DNA of 64,000 nucleotides, taken from Chitinophaga varians (GTDB lineage Bacteria; Bacteroidota; Bacteroidia; Chitinophagales; Chitinophagaceae). Below, one piece after another: positions 1-8,183 of the stretch; within the stretch, counting starts at the first letter, position 1, and each line of letters starts with the position of its first letter. The position numbers were made by a program, and so were the translations under genes. The stretch lies in contig NZ_JABAIA010000003.1 of assembly GCF_012641275.1 (NCBI RefSeq), positions 62,001-126,000 of the forward strand. Direction: 5' to 3'. The notes beneath the pieces are model-generated. The model saw nothing but the letters and a program-made list of their open reading frames with translations. It was not told the origin of the DNA and searched no databases.

Positions 1-654
1 TTGCCTGACAAATGGTGGGTCGGTGAAAGCGAGTATTCTGTATTGACCGTCATATAAAGGAGCACCCCACAGCCAACCGTCGGGGACAGCTTCCACACAG
101 GTGGACCGGGGCATGTCATCAGCCCGGACGTAAGCCCATATCCCTACCATCGGCGGCGCGGTCTGCCAGCGTTGTTGTTGCTGAATGCCTTTTCTGCCGC
201 GTGCGTCCAGAAGAAACACGGCGGAAAGTGTTTGCAGCCCTTCCGGTCCACGGACGCTCACCTGCCAGGTATCGCCATGACGGACGCTCTGCTCATATTT
301 CACTGGCTGATACAATACCAGTCCTCTGGCAACGGCGAGGTCCAGCAATCCCTTGTCCAGCCGGCCGCGGTCTGTCATTACGCTGTGGCCGCGGGGTAGC
401 AGATCTGCATGTTGCTGCTGCCAGATCACGTGTGCGGGCAGCTGATGCAGACAATGGGCTTTCTGCAACAACGGCGTGGCGTCAAGGTAGTCAAATATGT
501 TCCGGATGCCGGGCGACAGGGATTCGCCTATTTGCGGCCGCGGAAACTGTTCGCGTTCCACCATGGCCACACGATAGCCCAGCGATAACAGGCGCAGCGC
601 GGCACAGGTCCCGGCGGGGCCAGCGCCAACTATCAGGATATCGTAAGTGTCCAT
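1..654 (-). CDS. LodB/halogenase-like FAD-dependent oxidoreductase (3' part outside window)
   Basis: The reading frame opens with an ATG at 652-654 and runs off the left edge, giving 218 residues. A Rossmann FAD motif (VGAGPAG, residues 9-15) is followed by VERE and then GESLSPG near residue 45, as in flavoproteins of the tryptophan-halogenase/LodB group. Later a GWLWGAP segment sits where halogenases carry WxWxIP. LodB-type flavoproteins are known to act on a tryptophan of their partner LodA oxidase during quinone cofactor formation, and the LodA-like gene lies two genes upstream. It starts 19 bp after the radical SAM stop codon, so it is probably the last visible gene of the 5944-to-1 operon. 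That it modifies the LodA-like protein is inference; a small-molecule oxidase or halogenase is the alternative. Confidence 0.82.
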   Translation of the reverse strand, partial: MDTYDILIVGAGPAGTCAALRLLSLGYRVAMVEREQFPRPQIGESLSPGIRNIFDYLDATPLLQKAHCLHQLPAHVIWQQQHADLLPRGHSVMTDRGRLDKGLLDLAVARGLVLYQPVKYEQSVRHGDTWQVSVRGPEGLQTLSAVFLLDARGRKGIQQQQRWQTAPPMVGIWAYVRADDMPRSTCVEAVPDGWLWGAPLYDGQYRILAFTDPPFVRQ

Positions 655-673
655 GGTGATAAAAGGTAAACTG

Positions 674-2038
674 TTACTGGTACCATTGTGGCGCCAGGCG
701 GTTGATTCTTTCGTGTGCCTGTATGGTGTAGTGCAACCATCCGCGGATATAGTCACAGGCATGCCTGCCTTTTTCCAGCACTTCGTGATGACAGCCGCCG
801 CCACAAAGGTATTGCGCCCAGCAGCTGTTACAGGGCGACTGCTGATGCACATGCCTGGAGGCCAGCCAGTTGTTCTGCTGGTCAGCATTTACGCCATCGT
901 AAATATTGCCCATGCTGCCGGCTTCTTCGTTCACAAAACGATGACAGGCATACAGTCCGCCATCGGCAGATACGCCCATGTACCCGGCGCCGGCGCCGCA
1001 GGGATAGGGGCGGTGCGTGCCTTTGGCAATTTCTTTCAGTGCGTTCACCATATTGAGGAAGGGAAAGCGCTTGCCCTGGATGATATGTTGTTCGAACAAC
1101 AATCCGCAGGCGATCATCTCTTCCAGCATCCTTTCCAGGTCTTGCCTGGTCATTTCATCTTTGCCGTTGGAAGAGCGTAATAACGGGGAGAAGCCTACGC
1201 TGTGAAACCCCATATCGATGAATGCCTGTAACATGTCTGTCAGCTGATGCTGTGCCGGTGTGACGGTCACCCTGGCAGATACCTGCATCTTTCGCTGTTG
1301 CCGGAGCAGGGGCTCTATCTTTTCTATGATACGTTCGTAAGAACCGGCGCCGTTTTTCATGGGCCTTTGCCGGTCATGTACGGCACCGATGCCGTCCAGA
1401 CTAACGGTGACGGCAAAACGATGTTCTTCAAAGAAATCGGCGTCGTCAGGTTTCAGCAGCGTGCCGTTGGTGGTCAATGAAAAGTTGACCTGTATGCCTT
1501 TTTCCGCTGCGGCTGCCAGTGCGTAAAGTGTGGTTTCCCGCAGGGCTTTCCGGTTGATCAGCGGCTCACCGCCCAGAAAGGTGACCTGTACTTTGTCGCC
1601 GGGCACACAGCCTTGCAGCAACAGATCGATCGATTGTCTGGCGGTGGCCATGTCCATATTTTTCGCGGGCCCGCCAAAGTCGCCCTGATCGGCGTAGCAG
1701 TAGGTGCAGCCCATGTTGCATTTCTGCGCGATAGCCAAAGAGAGCGCATATACGCCCGGGCTCTTTAACGGAGTATCGTCTATGAACGGGGAGGTGTCAA
1801 TACCCATGGACACCAGCTCCTGTTGAATAGCGGCTTCGTTCCGTTGGGAGATCAGATGCCTGAAGCGTTGCTCCGCAAACGGCCCTATCTTATGCAGCCT
1901 GCTGCCGTTGGTCACCAACAACTGCGTCCTGCCTCCGCCAGGCACCAGGTGGACCTGAGAAGAGCCAGGCATGGAATGCCTGGCTGCTTGTGAGGCTAAT
2001 TGTGTAGCGATTGTATGTAGGGAAGAATGATCTAACAT
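674..2038 (-). CDS. Radical SAM/SPASM peptide-modifying enzyme
   Basis: The 454-residue protein has the radical SAM cluster motif C107-x3-C111-x2-C114 (CNMGCTYC), a GGEP motif at 156-159, and a C-terminal SPASM region with cysteines near 347, 365, 403, 406, 412, 416 and 428 that would hold auxiliary Fe-S clusters. Enzymes of this class (QhpD, anaerobic sulfatase maturases, sactionine synthases) modify side chains in proteins or peptides. The first 95 residues precede the barrel and may bind the substrate, but no RRE domain is obvious. The gene lies 9 bp after the LodA-like gene and 19 bp before the flavoprotein, so the LodA-like protein is the most likely substrate. The reaction (thioether, other crosslink, oxidation) cannot be read from the sequence. 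Confidence 0.9.
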   Translation of the reverse strand: MLDHSSLHTIATQLASQAARHSMPGSSQVHLVPGGGRTQLLVTNGSRLHKIGPFAEQRFRHLISQRNEAAIQQELVSMGIDTSPFIDDTPLKSPGVYALSLAIAQKCNMGCTYCYADQGDFGGPAKNMDMATARQSIDLLLQGCVPGDKVQVTFLGGEPLINRKALRETTLYALAAAAEKGIQVNFSLTTNGTLLKPDDADFFEEHRFAVTVSLDGIGAVHDRQRPMKNGAGSYERIIEKIEPLLRQQRKMQVSARVTVTPAQHQLTDMLQAFIDMGFHSVGFSPLLRSSNGKDEMTRQDLERMLEEMIACGLLFEQHIIQGKRFPFLNMVNALKEIAKGTHRPYPCGAGAGYMGVSADGGLYACHRFVNEEAGSMGNIYDGVNADQQNNWLASRHVHQQSPCNSCWAQYLCGGGCHHEVLEKGRHACDYIRGWLHYTIQAHERINRLAPQWYQ

Positions 2039-2047
2039 GAGATGGTA

Positions 2048-4429
2048 CTATGAGTTTTCAATAGTGGAGGCGCCGCCGCTGGCGAGTATGTCCTTTTCCT
2101 TAACGATGAAATTGAGTTCACCGTCCCAGTTTTCAAACAGCTCGCTGGAGGGATCGATGGTGGTAGCGCCGCTGCTGGTGAGTGCATCATTTCCTTTTAC
2201 GATGAAATTAAGCTCACCTTCCCAGTTCTGGAAGAGATCATTGTAAGATACCAGCCGGGTGTCCACACGGTTGTCGGGCACGTATTCGCCTGTACGATTT
2301 TTGGATAACCACATATCGCCTTTACTGAGGCCGTTCTCGCCGGGTTCCACATTTACATAGTCGGGGCGTGTGGCGGCCCAGTAGTAGCAGGCACATTCGC
2401 GGTAGTCGTTCTGCCAGGGCGAACAAAGGCTGCGGGTAAGGTAACCGTCAGCTACCAGGTGCGTATCCAGTTCACCGCCTGTAAGGTCTTTGCTGGCAAA
2501 GAAATTCGCCATCTTCGTACTATACACCGGGTATTGATTGGTCTTCAGGTCTGCTGCTGTTACCAGTACAGGAAAGGTGGCTTTGTCTTTGGTAAACTGC
2601 AGCTGTACAGTGTCTCCCGGTTTAATATGCATGGAGGCGATGAGGTTGGACCATTCCATGAATACTGCGCCGTTGGGGTTTTGGCTGGTGACCAGCGGCA
2701 CGTTGTCGCCATTGGGAAATACAGGGCCTTCTGCTGCTACCATGGTCGGATTTTGATTGATGCCGATGAGCCTGTGCCCGGAAACATCCACATTGCCGGG
2801 CTGCACCTTCCCGCTGATGACGTAGTTGTCATTTTCACTCATGACCAGGCCGGTGAAAACATTCACCCAGATGTTCCTGAAATCTGATTCCAGTCCCGGA
2901 AAACAGTTGGATATGGCTGCTCTTGGAATAACGCTGTACGGATTGCCCGGGGAACGGTAATTCACCTGCGCGATATAATCATCTTTTTGAATAACGCCAT
3001 TGGATGGTGTCGGCGGATCGGTAGTGTTGTCGTTGAACAGGGCATTTGCGGCTGCGGCTATAACGGTGTTGATCATACGCCAGGTGAGTGTCAGTGCGCG
3101 GCCGTCTGCACCGCGCATCAGACCTGGCATTTTACGCCTTTCCGTATTGGACACGTCGCCTATTTTATCAGGCCGGCGCAGCGCATCGGCAAACCAGGAG
3201 GTCATACCGGTGCTCAGTCCGTTGAATACTCTTTCGTGCAGGGTACGCAGTGCCAGGTTGTCTACCAGCGAGTCGGCCATTATGGGTTCGTATAGCCGTC
3301 CGAGATCGTTGGTGTCCTGGCGGACCATAGTGCTGGCCACGTTCCATCTGCCGTTGATAGGATTGCCGTTCATGACGCTGGTATTCATGAGCACGATGGA
3401 TTCCAGCGCGCGGCGCACAATTTCTTCTGCTTCATCAATAGGAACGGGGTCTGTCCTGTCGGGGCCAAGGTATACCTGTTCCAGTTCATCGGCGATGGTG
3501 CGTACCGGCATGATGTCCGGGGCAAATGCCGGAGGGCCTGCGCATATGGTGGTGCGGGCTACGAGCGGATTGGTGCCGTTGATATTCAGTTCCACATAAC
3601 CATCACACTCATCGTCGATGTAACCCCAGCTGTACTGGTTGCCTTTGTCGTCTGAATAGCCGGCAAAGATCTGTGCGGGCATGGTGTAGTTCGGATTAAA
3701 ATCCGGTCCTTCCACATATTTGGCCCATGGTTTACTGGGGTCGTAAATCACCTGGGTGTTAGGATCAGTGATATTAAGGTCTTTGGTAGCGGGTTGACCA
3801 TAAGTTTTGACGCTGTCTACAGAACAGCCATACACTTTTCCCGGGCCGGGCGTATACCGCAGTCTTATTTGAGGAAAATCCGTGGTAGGCTGGATAAATT
3901 GGACAGAACCAAGTGGCAGTGATTTGCCGGATATGAAGTTGGTACAATAGCCAATGACCGGTTTGGGCGTGTAATCGCCTCCCTTTATAGTGACAGATGC
4001 ATGTATTGCGTCGTTAGGGTCGTTTGTTCTGCGTTCGAGTTTGAGATTGCTGAGTTTTACGGTCCAGGTAAAATCATTGATTTTGATATTGGCAGCGTCG
4101 AGTATTTTTTGTGTCAGTGGCACCAGCTTGTCCGGGGCATCTGAGGTGATGGCAAAGACGTCCAGGAAAGGCGCTACCGGCCGTATTCTTCCCTGTTTGT
4201 CTTTGATGGAGGTTACGTTGTCTTTGAAGATGACCGCCTGTGGAGCAGCTCCTGCGGTGATTTTGCCGGTGTTGGGGTCCACGTAGTACTCTGGTTGCGG
4301 CACCATTTCACGGAACCCTAACGGTTTGTCAGCAGGTATTTGTAAGTCATACGGCGTCTGTGGTACAGACGAAGACCCCAGCCGGGCAATGGCAAAGGGA
4401 GGTAATATTCTGATTGCGATGATAGCCAT
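2048..4429 (-). CDS. LodA/GoxA-like putative CTQ-dependent amino acid oxidase
   Basis: The 793-residue protein opens with an IRILPPFAIARLG segment typical of the LodA family, whose members (lysine 6-oxidase, glycine oxidase) oxidise amino acids with a protein-derived cysteine tryptophylquinone. Near the C-terminus SPWQND (670-675) and YWAATRPD (W684) match the family region holding the quinone tryptophan. NCFPGLE (C509) is a candidate partner cysteine, although C679 and C681 lie much closer to W684. C509 and W684 are about 175 residues apart, far more than the roughly 65 in Marinomonas LodA, so an insert or a different linkage is possible. A signal peptide is not evident. The last 62 residues are a tandem duplication (separate entry). 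Upstream is the ferritin-like gene (24 bp), downstream the radical SAM gene. The substrate amine is unknown. Confidence 0.75.
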   Translation of the reverse strand: MAIIAIRILPPFAIARLGSSSVPQTPYDLQIPADKPLGFREMVPQPEYYVDPNTGKITAGAAPQAVIFKDNVTSIKDKQGRIRPVAPFLDVFAITSDAPDKLVPLTQKILDAANIKINDFTWTVKLSNLKLERRTNDPNDAIHASVTIKGGDYTPKPVIGYCTNFISGKSLPLGSVQFIQPTTDFPQIRLRYTPGPGKVYGCSVDSVKTYGQPATKDLNITDPNTQVIYDPSKPWAKYVEGPDFNPNYTMPAQIFAGYSDDKGNQYSWGYIDDECDGYVELNINGTNPLVARTTICAGPPAFAPDIMPVRTIADELEQVYLGPDRTDPVPIDEAEEIVRRALESIVLMNTSVMNGNPINGRWNVASTMVRQDTNDLGRLYEPIMADSLVDNLALRTLHERVFNGLSTGMTSWFADALRRPDKIGDVSNTERRKMPGLMRGADGRALTLTWRMINTVIAAAANALFNDNTTDPPTPSNGVIQKDDYIAQVNYRSPGNPYSVIPRAAISNCFPGLESDFRNIWVNVFTGLVMSENDNYVISGKVQPGNVDVSGHRLIGINQNPTMVAAEGPVFPNGDNVPLVTSQNPNGAVFMEWSNLIASMHIKPGDTVQLQFTKDKATFPVLVTAADLKTNQYPVYSTKMANFFASKDLTGGELDTHLVADGYLTRSLCSPWQNDYRECACYYWAATRPDYVNVEPGENGLSKGDMWLSKNRTGEYVPDNRVDTRLVSYNDLFQNWEGELNFIVKGNDALTSSGATTIDPSSELFENWDGELNFIVKEKDILASGGASTIENS
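2060..2236 (-). repeat. Tandem duplication encoding two copies of a 27-residue tail motif
   Basis: Residues 732-758 and 764-790 of the LodA-like protein repeat the pattern LFxNWxGELNFIVK, a charged spacer, then a Gly/Ser/Thr-rich end (SSGATTI and SGGASTI). The period is 32 codons (96 bp), and the DNA copies at 2156-2236 and 2060-2140 are themselves similar. Each unit pairs a conserved hydrophobic/aromatic helix-like part with a small flexible end, which resembles a docking tag or a leader-like recognition element. Such a role is inference. Confidence 0.85.
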
Positions 4430-4453
4430 GTGGAAGAATTGACAGGTGAGAGA

Positions 4454-5944
4454 TTAAGCGTTTACAGCGAGCATGTCCCCGATGATCTGATTCAGTTTGG
4501 CATCCGCTTCTTTCAGCGCGTGCAGGTAACGTTGATGGCCAATATTGGTGTTTGCCAGCATCTGGTCGATCAGTGTGCCGGAAGCCTGTATCAGATCGGC
4601 ATGGGTCCTCCAGCGGTTAAGTTCACCGGTAGGCAGCTCCAGTGTGTATGGAATGAGGAAGGGCGGCCCGGCCAGTTTATCGCCTTTACCGGTGTTGAGC
4701 GGTAGTTTCACCATCTCGGAGGCAATAGCGCGCAGGTTATACATCTCACCGAAGGTGGAATTAATGATCAACCCTCTCGGCGTAATGGCGCCGGCCACAT
4801 TCAGGCCGTCGTCCAGTACAAAGCTATGGGTGAGGAAATTCAACAGCATACGATAGCGCAGGTTGAACAAATGTCCCCACTGCAGGGCGGTAGGGTTGGT
4901 GATGGGGTCTCTGGGATCACTGTTGTCAGTCTGGCCTTCGGAAGGGGAGGCGTTAGGGTCTTCCACATCTTCCTGGATGTACGGATTGGTGGCCAGTTTC
5001 CGTGAAAAGGGAATACCGGTCATGCTCCGCATCTCTGTATAGATATTCAGGAAACGGGTAAAGTGGGATGGCTCATCGGTGGCCCCGGTGTTGTCTTCTC
5101 CCTGTTCGGCAATAGCGTTAAGGGCGTTGTTGGCATCGTCCCGGCTGGCAAGGGGCATTACCAGTACGTCCGGGCTGCCGGCAGGGCTTCCGCCCTTTAC
5201 ATTGCCTCTGGCGCCGCCCTGGTAACCACGGCCCCATTCATCGAATTTTGCCTGGTAGGGATAGGTATTGGCCTGGAATACTTCATCCCCGATAACATTA
5301 GGGTCCTTTATCAGTTGCAGCAATACGGAAAATAATGCGCCTACTGTATTCGGATTGGTGACGTCTGCTTTCACTGTCCGGACAATCTCCTGCGCAATCG
5401 GGTCGGTGCTTGTCAGGAAAGACTCCGGCGCTTCTGCATATACGTACTTGGCCAGCGATGAGAGGGTGAGCGGTTCCAGTTTAAAAGGAAAAGGGTAAAA
5501 AGGCGTGTCCCACGGATAATCCTGCCGCTCAAAGTGCAGCGGCGCGCCTATCAGTTTCAGTACGTTCTGTACAGACACAAAATGTCCCATTTCTTCTTTC
5601 GCAATGCCTAAAATCGTTTCCTGCCACCTGGCCACTGTGGCCTGGTTCGCCTCCGGCACCTGCGGCCCGCCAAGGCTGTAGGCAGCATACAGGTACTGGA
5701 TCATCAGTCCGTGTTCAATCTCGGCGTCAATGTGTAACAGGAATGTAACATAATCTTTGCCGTTAAATTCCGGAGGAATAACAATTTGTGTGGCTTCAAT
5801 GGCTGCTTCGGGTTCTTGCAGGAAAGTTTGGATTCCTTCTTTTCCGCCGATGATATTCTCCTGCCGGGGAGGTATAAATCTGCGGCCCAGTGCATGGGCA
5901 CGTGAAAATACAGGACCCAGAAAACGCGTGTAGTTCGGTTGCAT
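4454..5944 (-). CDS. Ferritin-like (VioB/RebD-type domain) protein
   Basis: The 496-residue protein contains a ferritin-like four-helix domain. Candidate metal ligands are E75, E77 and H78 in the helix before GLMIQYLYAAYSLGG, and E117, E118 and H121 in KEEMGHF. A PWDTPFYPFPFKLEPL stretch follows, as in the N-terminal ferritin-like part of iminophenyl-pyruvate dimer synthases (VioB, RebD). The C-terminal half (about 290-490) has no recognised fold, and the full dimer synthase length (about 1000 residues) is absent. It is the first gene of the operon, 24 bp before the LodA-like oxidase. It could be an iron oxidase that scavenges the peroxide made by a LodA-type enzyme, a maturation factor or a structural partner. 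These roles are guesses from context. Confidence 0.75.
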   Translation of the reverse strand: MQPNYTRFLGPVFSRAHALGRRFIPPRQENIIGGKEGIQTFLQEPEAAIEATQIVIPPEFNGKDYVTFLLHIDAEIEHGLMIQYLYAAYSLGGPQVPEANQATVARWQETILGIAKEEMGHFVSVQNVLKLIGAPLHFERQDYPWDTPFYPFPFKLEPLTLSSLAKYVYAEAPESFLTSTDPIAQEIVRTVKADVTNPNTVGALFSVLLQLIKDPNVIGDEVFQANTYPYQAKFDEWGRGYQGGARGNVKGGSPAGSPDVLVMPLASRDDANNALNAIAEQGEDNTGATDEPSHFTRFLNIYTEMRSMTGIPFSRKLATNPYIQEDVEDPNASPSEGQTDNSDPRDPITNPTALQWGHLFNLRYRMLLNFLTHSFVLDDGLNVAGAITPRGLIINSTFGEMYNLRAIASEMVKLPLNTGKGDKLAGPPFLIPYTLELPTGELNRWRTHADLIQASGTLIDQMLANTNIGHQRYLHALKEADAKLNQIIGDMLAVNA

Positions 5945-6048
5945 GAGGGTTTTGGATTATGGTTATTGTTAAAAGACTGGAATATTCTCGAAGGAAATGG
6001 TCACTATGAGGTTATCGGTACTGTCAGATAAAATAAGATCATTTTTGT

Positions 6049-6056
6049 CAAATAGA
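6049..6056 (-). promoter_or_regulatory. Possible -7 element for the LodA-like operon
   Basis: On the minus strand TCTATTTG differs from the Bacteroidota TAnnTTTG element by one base. It would give a leader of about 100 nt before the ferritin-like gene at 5944. No -33 TTTG is seen, so support is weak. Confidence 0.3.
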
Positions 6057-6159
6057 AAAAATTATTTTACCTGGAATATACCGGGAATTTCCCCGGACCT
6101 GTCCAGATCAACCCGTAACAAAGTCTGTTTAACCCCGGTAGAAAATAGCAGGTGGAAAG

Positions 6160-6167
6160 TAGTTTTG
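6160..6167 (+). promoter_or_regulatory. -7 promoter element TAGTTTTG
   Basis: This is an exact TAnnTTTG match 35 bp before the ATG at 6203. A start site near 6174 would place the upstream in-frame ATG at 6152 outside the transcript, which supports 6203 as the real start of the NTF2-like gene. Confidence 0.65.
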
Positions 6168-6202
6168 TCAGAGAAAACATCACACAAAAAAATAGTAACA
6201 CT

Positions 6203-6583
6203 ATGACACAGATAGCAGAAAAAGTAATGACAACACAGGAGGTGGTAACACGTTTCGTGGAACTGGCACAACAGGAAAAATGGTTTGATATACAGGATGA
6301 GTTGTTTGCGGACGATGTGCGGAGCATCGAACCGGCTGGTTCTCCCTATATGGAAGACGCTTTTGGTAAAACAGCGGTGCGTAAAAAAGCGGATGATTTC
6401 GTGAGCCGGATTGAGGCAGTACACCGGGTATATACCAGCGCGCCAATTGTAACGGGCAATCACATTGCGGTGGCCAGGGAAACGGACATCACGGTAAGAC
6501 CGCATGGCAGAATTCAAATGAACGAGATCATGCTCTACGAAGTGAAAGACGGGAAGATCATTCTCGAACAGTTTTTTTATTAA
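6203..6583 (+). CDS. SnoaL-like/NTF2-fold protein
   Basis: The 126-residue protein has the pattern of a single NTF2-like domain: an N-terminal helix (VVTRFVELAQQEKW), the DELFADDV region, a middle stretch ending in VTGNHIAVARETD and a final strand pair ending KIILEQFFY. SnoaL-like proteins of this size are small cone-shaped enzymes or ligand binders, often near flavin monooxygenases, but no catalytic residue can be named with confidence. The ATG at 6203 is preferred over 6152 because a perfect -7 promoter element sits between them. The gene diverges from the LodA-like operon and converges on the FAD monooxygenase, with a long hairpin between them. Confidence 0.75.
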   Translation: MTQIAEKVMTTQEVVTRFVELAQQEKWFDIQDELFADDVRSIEPAGSPYMEDAFGKTAVRKKADDFVSRIEAVHRVYTSAPIVTGNHIAVARETDITVRPHGRIQMNEIMLYEVKDGKIILEQFFY

Positions 6584-6590
6584 TAGTTAA

Positions 6591-6623
6591 TCCCAAAGAT
6601 CTCCCACAGGGAGATCTTTGGGA
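6591..6623. terminator. Bidirectional hairpin between convergent genes
   Basis: A perfect 15-bp stem (6591-6605 with 6609-6623) with a three-base loop lies between the stop codons of the NTF2-like gene and the convergent FAD monooxygenase. There is no clear T-tract on either side, so it may act as an mRNA end stabiliser as well as a terminator. Confidence 0.7.
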
Positions 6624-6631
6624 TATGGGAA

Positions 6632-8086
6632 TTATTGCCTGCTCAATACTTCCCGGGGAATAAAAAGTTCCTCTTCAAACGCAGGGATGTCCGGACAGCG
6701 GTCATGGTGCCACTGCCGGGGATCTGATACTTCACCGGATTGTATCAGCTGGTCCAGCGGGCCGGCCAGCCCTGCTTCCCGGAGCATGTCCAGCATCGGC
6801 CGGTTGATCAGTTCCTGCGGCGATAAGAAAGAAGTCCGGACCAGCCACACCAATCCAAATAAAGCCGGTTGACGGAAGCTGACGGAAAACCGCAACACCT
6901 GTTCCATGAAAACATGCGCAAACTGCAGTCCTTTCTGTGCTTCCGTATAGTGGTGCTTTACCTGTGGATGACCGGTATCGGCCACCGCATTTATCCACCA
7001 CGCAGGGGCCACAATTTTTGCGGCGGCCTGCATAAAATCTTTACCAAAGGAAGGGGATAGTATACCGGTATGTTGTAACTTTTTTTGCAGCAGCGCTGCC
7101 TGCATCACAGCGATGGTCATGCCGGTGCCATGAATAGGATCAAACGTACAGAAAGCGTCGCCTATGGCCATTAATCCGTCCGGCCACGAAGCCATCTTTT
7201 CATAATGCCGGAACGTCACGTCTTTTATCCGGTAGCCACGTGGTGCTTCCAGCGGTGTTACTTGTTGCAGCAGTTCCTTTAATACCGCATTGTCAAGCAA
7301 TGCCAGTGCTGCTTCAAAACCTGCGGTGTCTGTAGGCGGGTACAGGCCGCCGATATTGCCCAGGATGATTTCGAGGATATTGTTCTCCATGATGCTTACC
7401 ACACAGGTAGGCACGCCGGGCTGTTCCTGGTTTTCGATATGCAGCAGGTTCCAGGGAAGGGTGAGGGCAGGAGGGAGGGCATAGTGACGGGTGCTGTACC
7501 CCAGGTTGGTGGTCAGTAATTCCGGTTCGGGAATCGTATAGCCGGGACGGTTAAGCCATTCGCTTAAACGGGAATGGAAGCCGGTGGCCACTACCACCAT
7601 ATCGGCATTGATGTCGGCGGTAGTGTTGCCGCTGGTGATGGTCACACCGCATACTTTGTTTTGTTCGCTGTCGATGACAAGATCAGTGACAGTCGTTTCT
7701 GTCAGCAACCGGACGCCCTTGTTTTTCAGCACCCGTTGCCGGATATGCCATTCGAGGAAAGGCCGGCTGCACGCCGCGTCATTGCCGGGATCGGGCATGA
7801 TCAGTTCCCCGAAGGGGTAATAAAAACGGATGTCTTTGCCCAGGCTCGAAGCGGCGCCGTTTTCCAGCAATTCATTGTTCAGGCCCGGGAAAAGCTGTTC
7901 CAGGATCATGCGCCCTCTCGGCGTGAGATGATGCGGATGGTATGCCTGCGGCGTACCGGGCCGTGTTTCAGGCGTGGTAGGCAACTCGTCCCTTTCAATA
8001 ATCAATATCTCCGGGCAGAAATCCGACAGCACATGTGCTGCAGCAAGTCCGGCTATACCCCCTCCGATGATGATTACTTTTTTCAT
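6632..8086 (-). CDS. FAD-dependent monooxygenase/epoxidase-like oxidoreductase
   Basis: The 484-residue protein begins with a dinucleotide-binding motif (IIGGGIAGLAAA, residues 5-16) and has IIERDELP at the end of the second strand. HPHHLTPRGRMILEQLFPG and the later GDAFCTFDPIHGTGM segment are hallmarks of aromatic-hydroxylase/squalene-epoxidase-like flavoproteins that hydroxylate or epoxidise hydrophobic substrates with NAD(P)H and oxygen. The GD segment binds the FAD ribityl chain in this family. The C-terminal 100 residues (SFRQPALFGLVWLV) are hydrophobic and may contact a lipophilic substrate or membrane. No biosynthetic neighbours fix the substrate. A one-mismatch -7 element (8106-8113, minus) lies 20 bp upstream. 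Confidence 0.85.
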   Translation of the reverse strand: MKKVIIIGGGIAGLAAAHVLSDFCPEILIIERDELPTTPETRPGTPQAYHPHHLTPRGRMILEQLFPGLNNELLENGAASSLGKDIRFYYPFGELIMPDPGNDAACSRPFLEWHIRQRVLKNKGVRLLTETTVTDLVIDSEQNKVCGVTITSGNTTADINADMVVVATGFHSRLSEWLNRPGYTIPEPELLTTNLGYSTRHYALPPALTLPWNLLHIENQEQPGVPTCVVSIMENNILEIILGNIGGLYPPTDTAGFEAALALLDNAVLKELLQQVTPLEAPRGYRIKDVTFRHYEKMASWPDGLMAIGDAFCTFDPIHGTGMTIAVMQAALLQKKLQHTGILSPSFGKDFMQAAAKIVAPAWWINAVADTGHPQVKHHYTEAQKGLQFAHVFMEQVLRFSVSFRQPALFGLVWLVRTSFLSPQELINRPMLDMLREAGLAGPLDQLIQSGEVSDPRQWHHDRCPDIPAFEEELFIPREVLSRQ

Positions 8087-8183
8087 ATGGTCATGTGTTT
8101 TTGACCAAAGCTCATCTTTCCGGATGCCCTGCTGTGGCGCTGGCGGGATTATTTTTTATACCTGCCGGATTATTTTTGAAAGG

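Noticed and set aside
647..1180. A 177-residue plus-strand frame over the radical SAM gene
   Set aside because: The minus strand carries conserved SPASM cysteines throughout, so this frame is a shadow.
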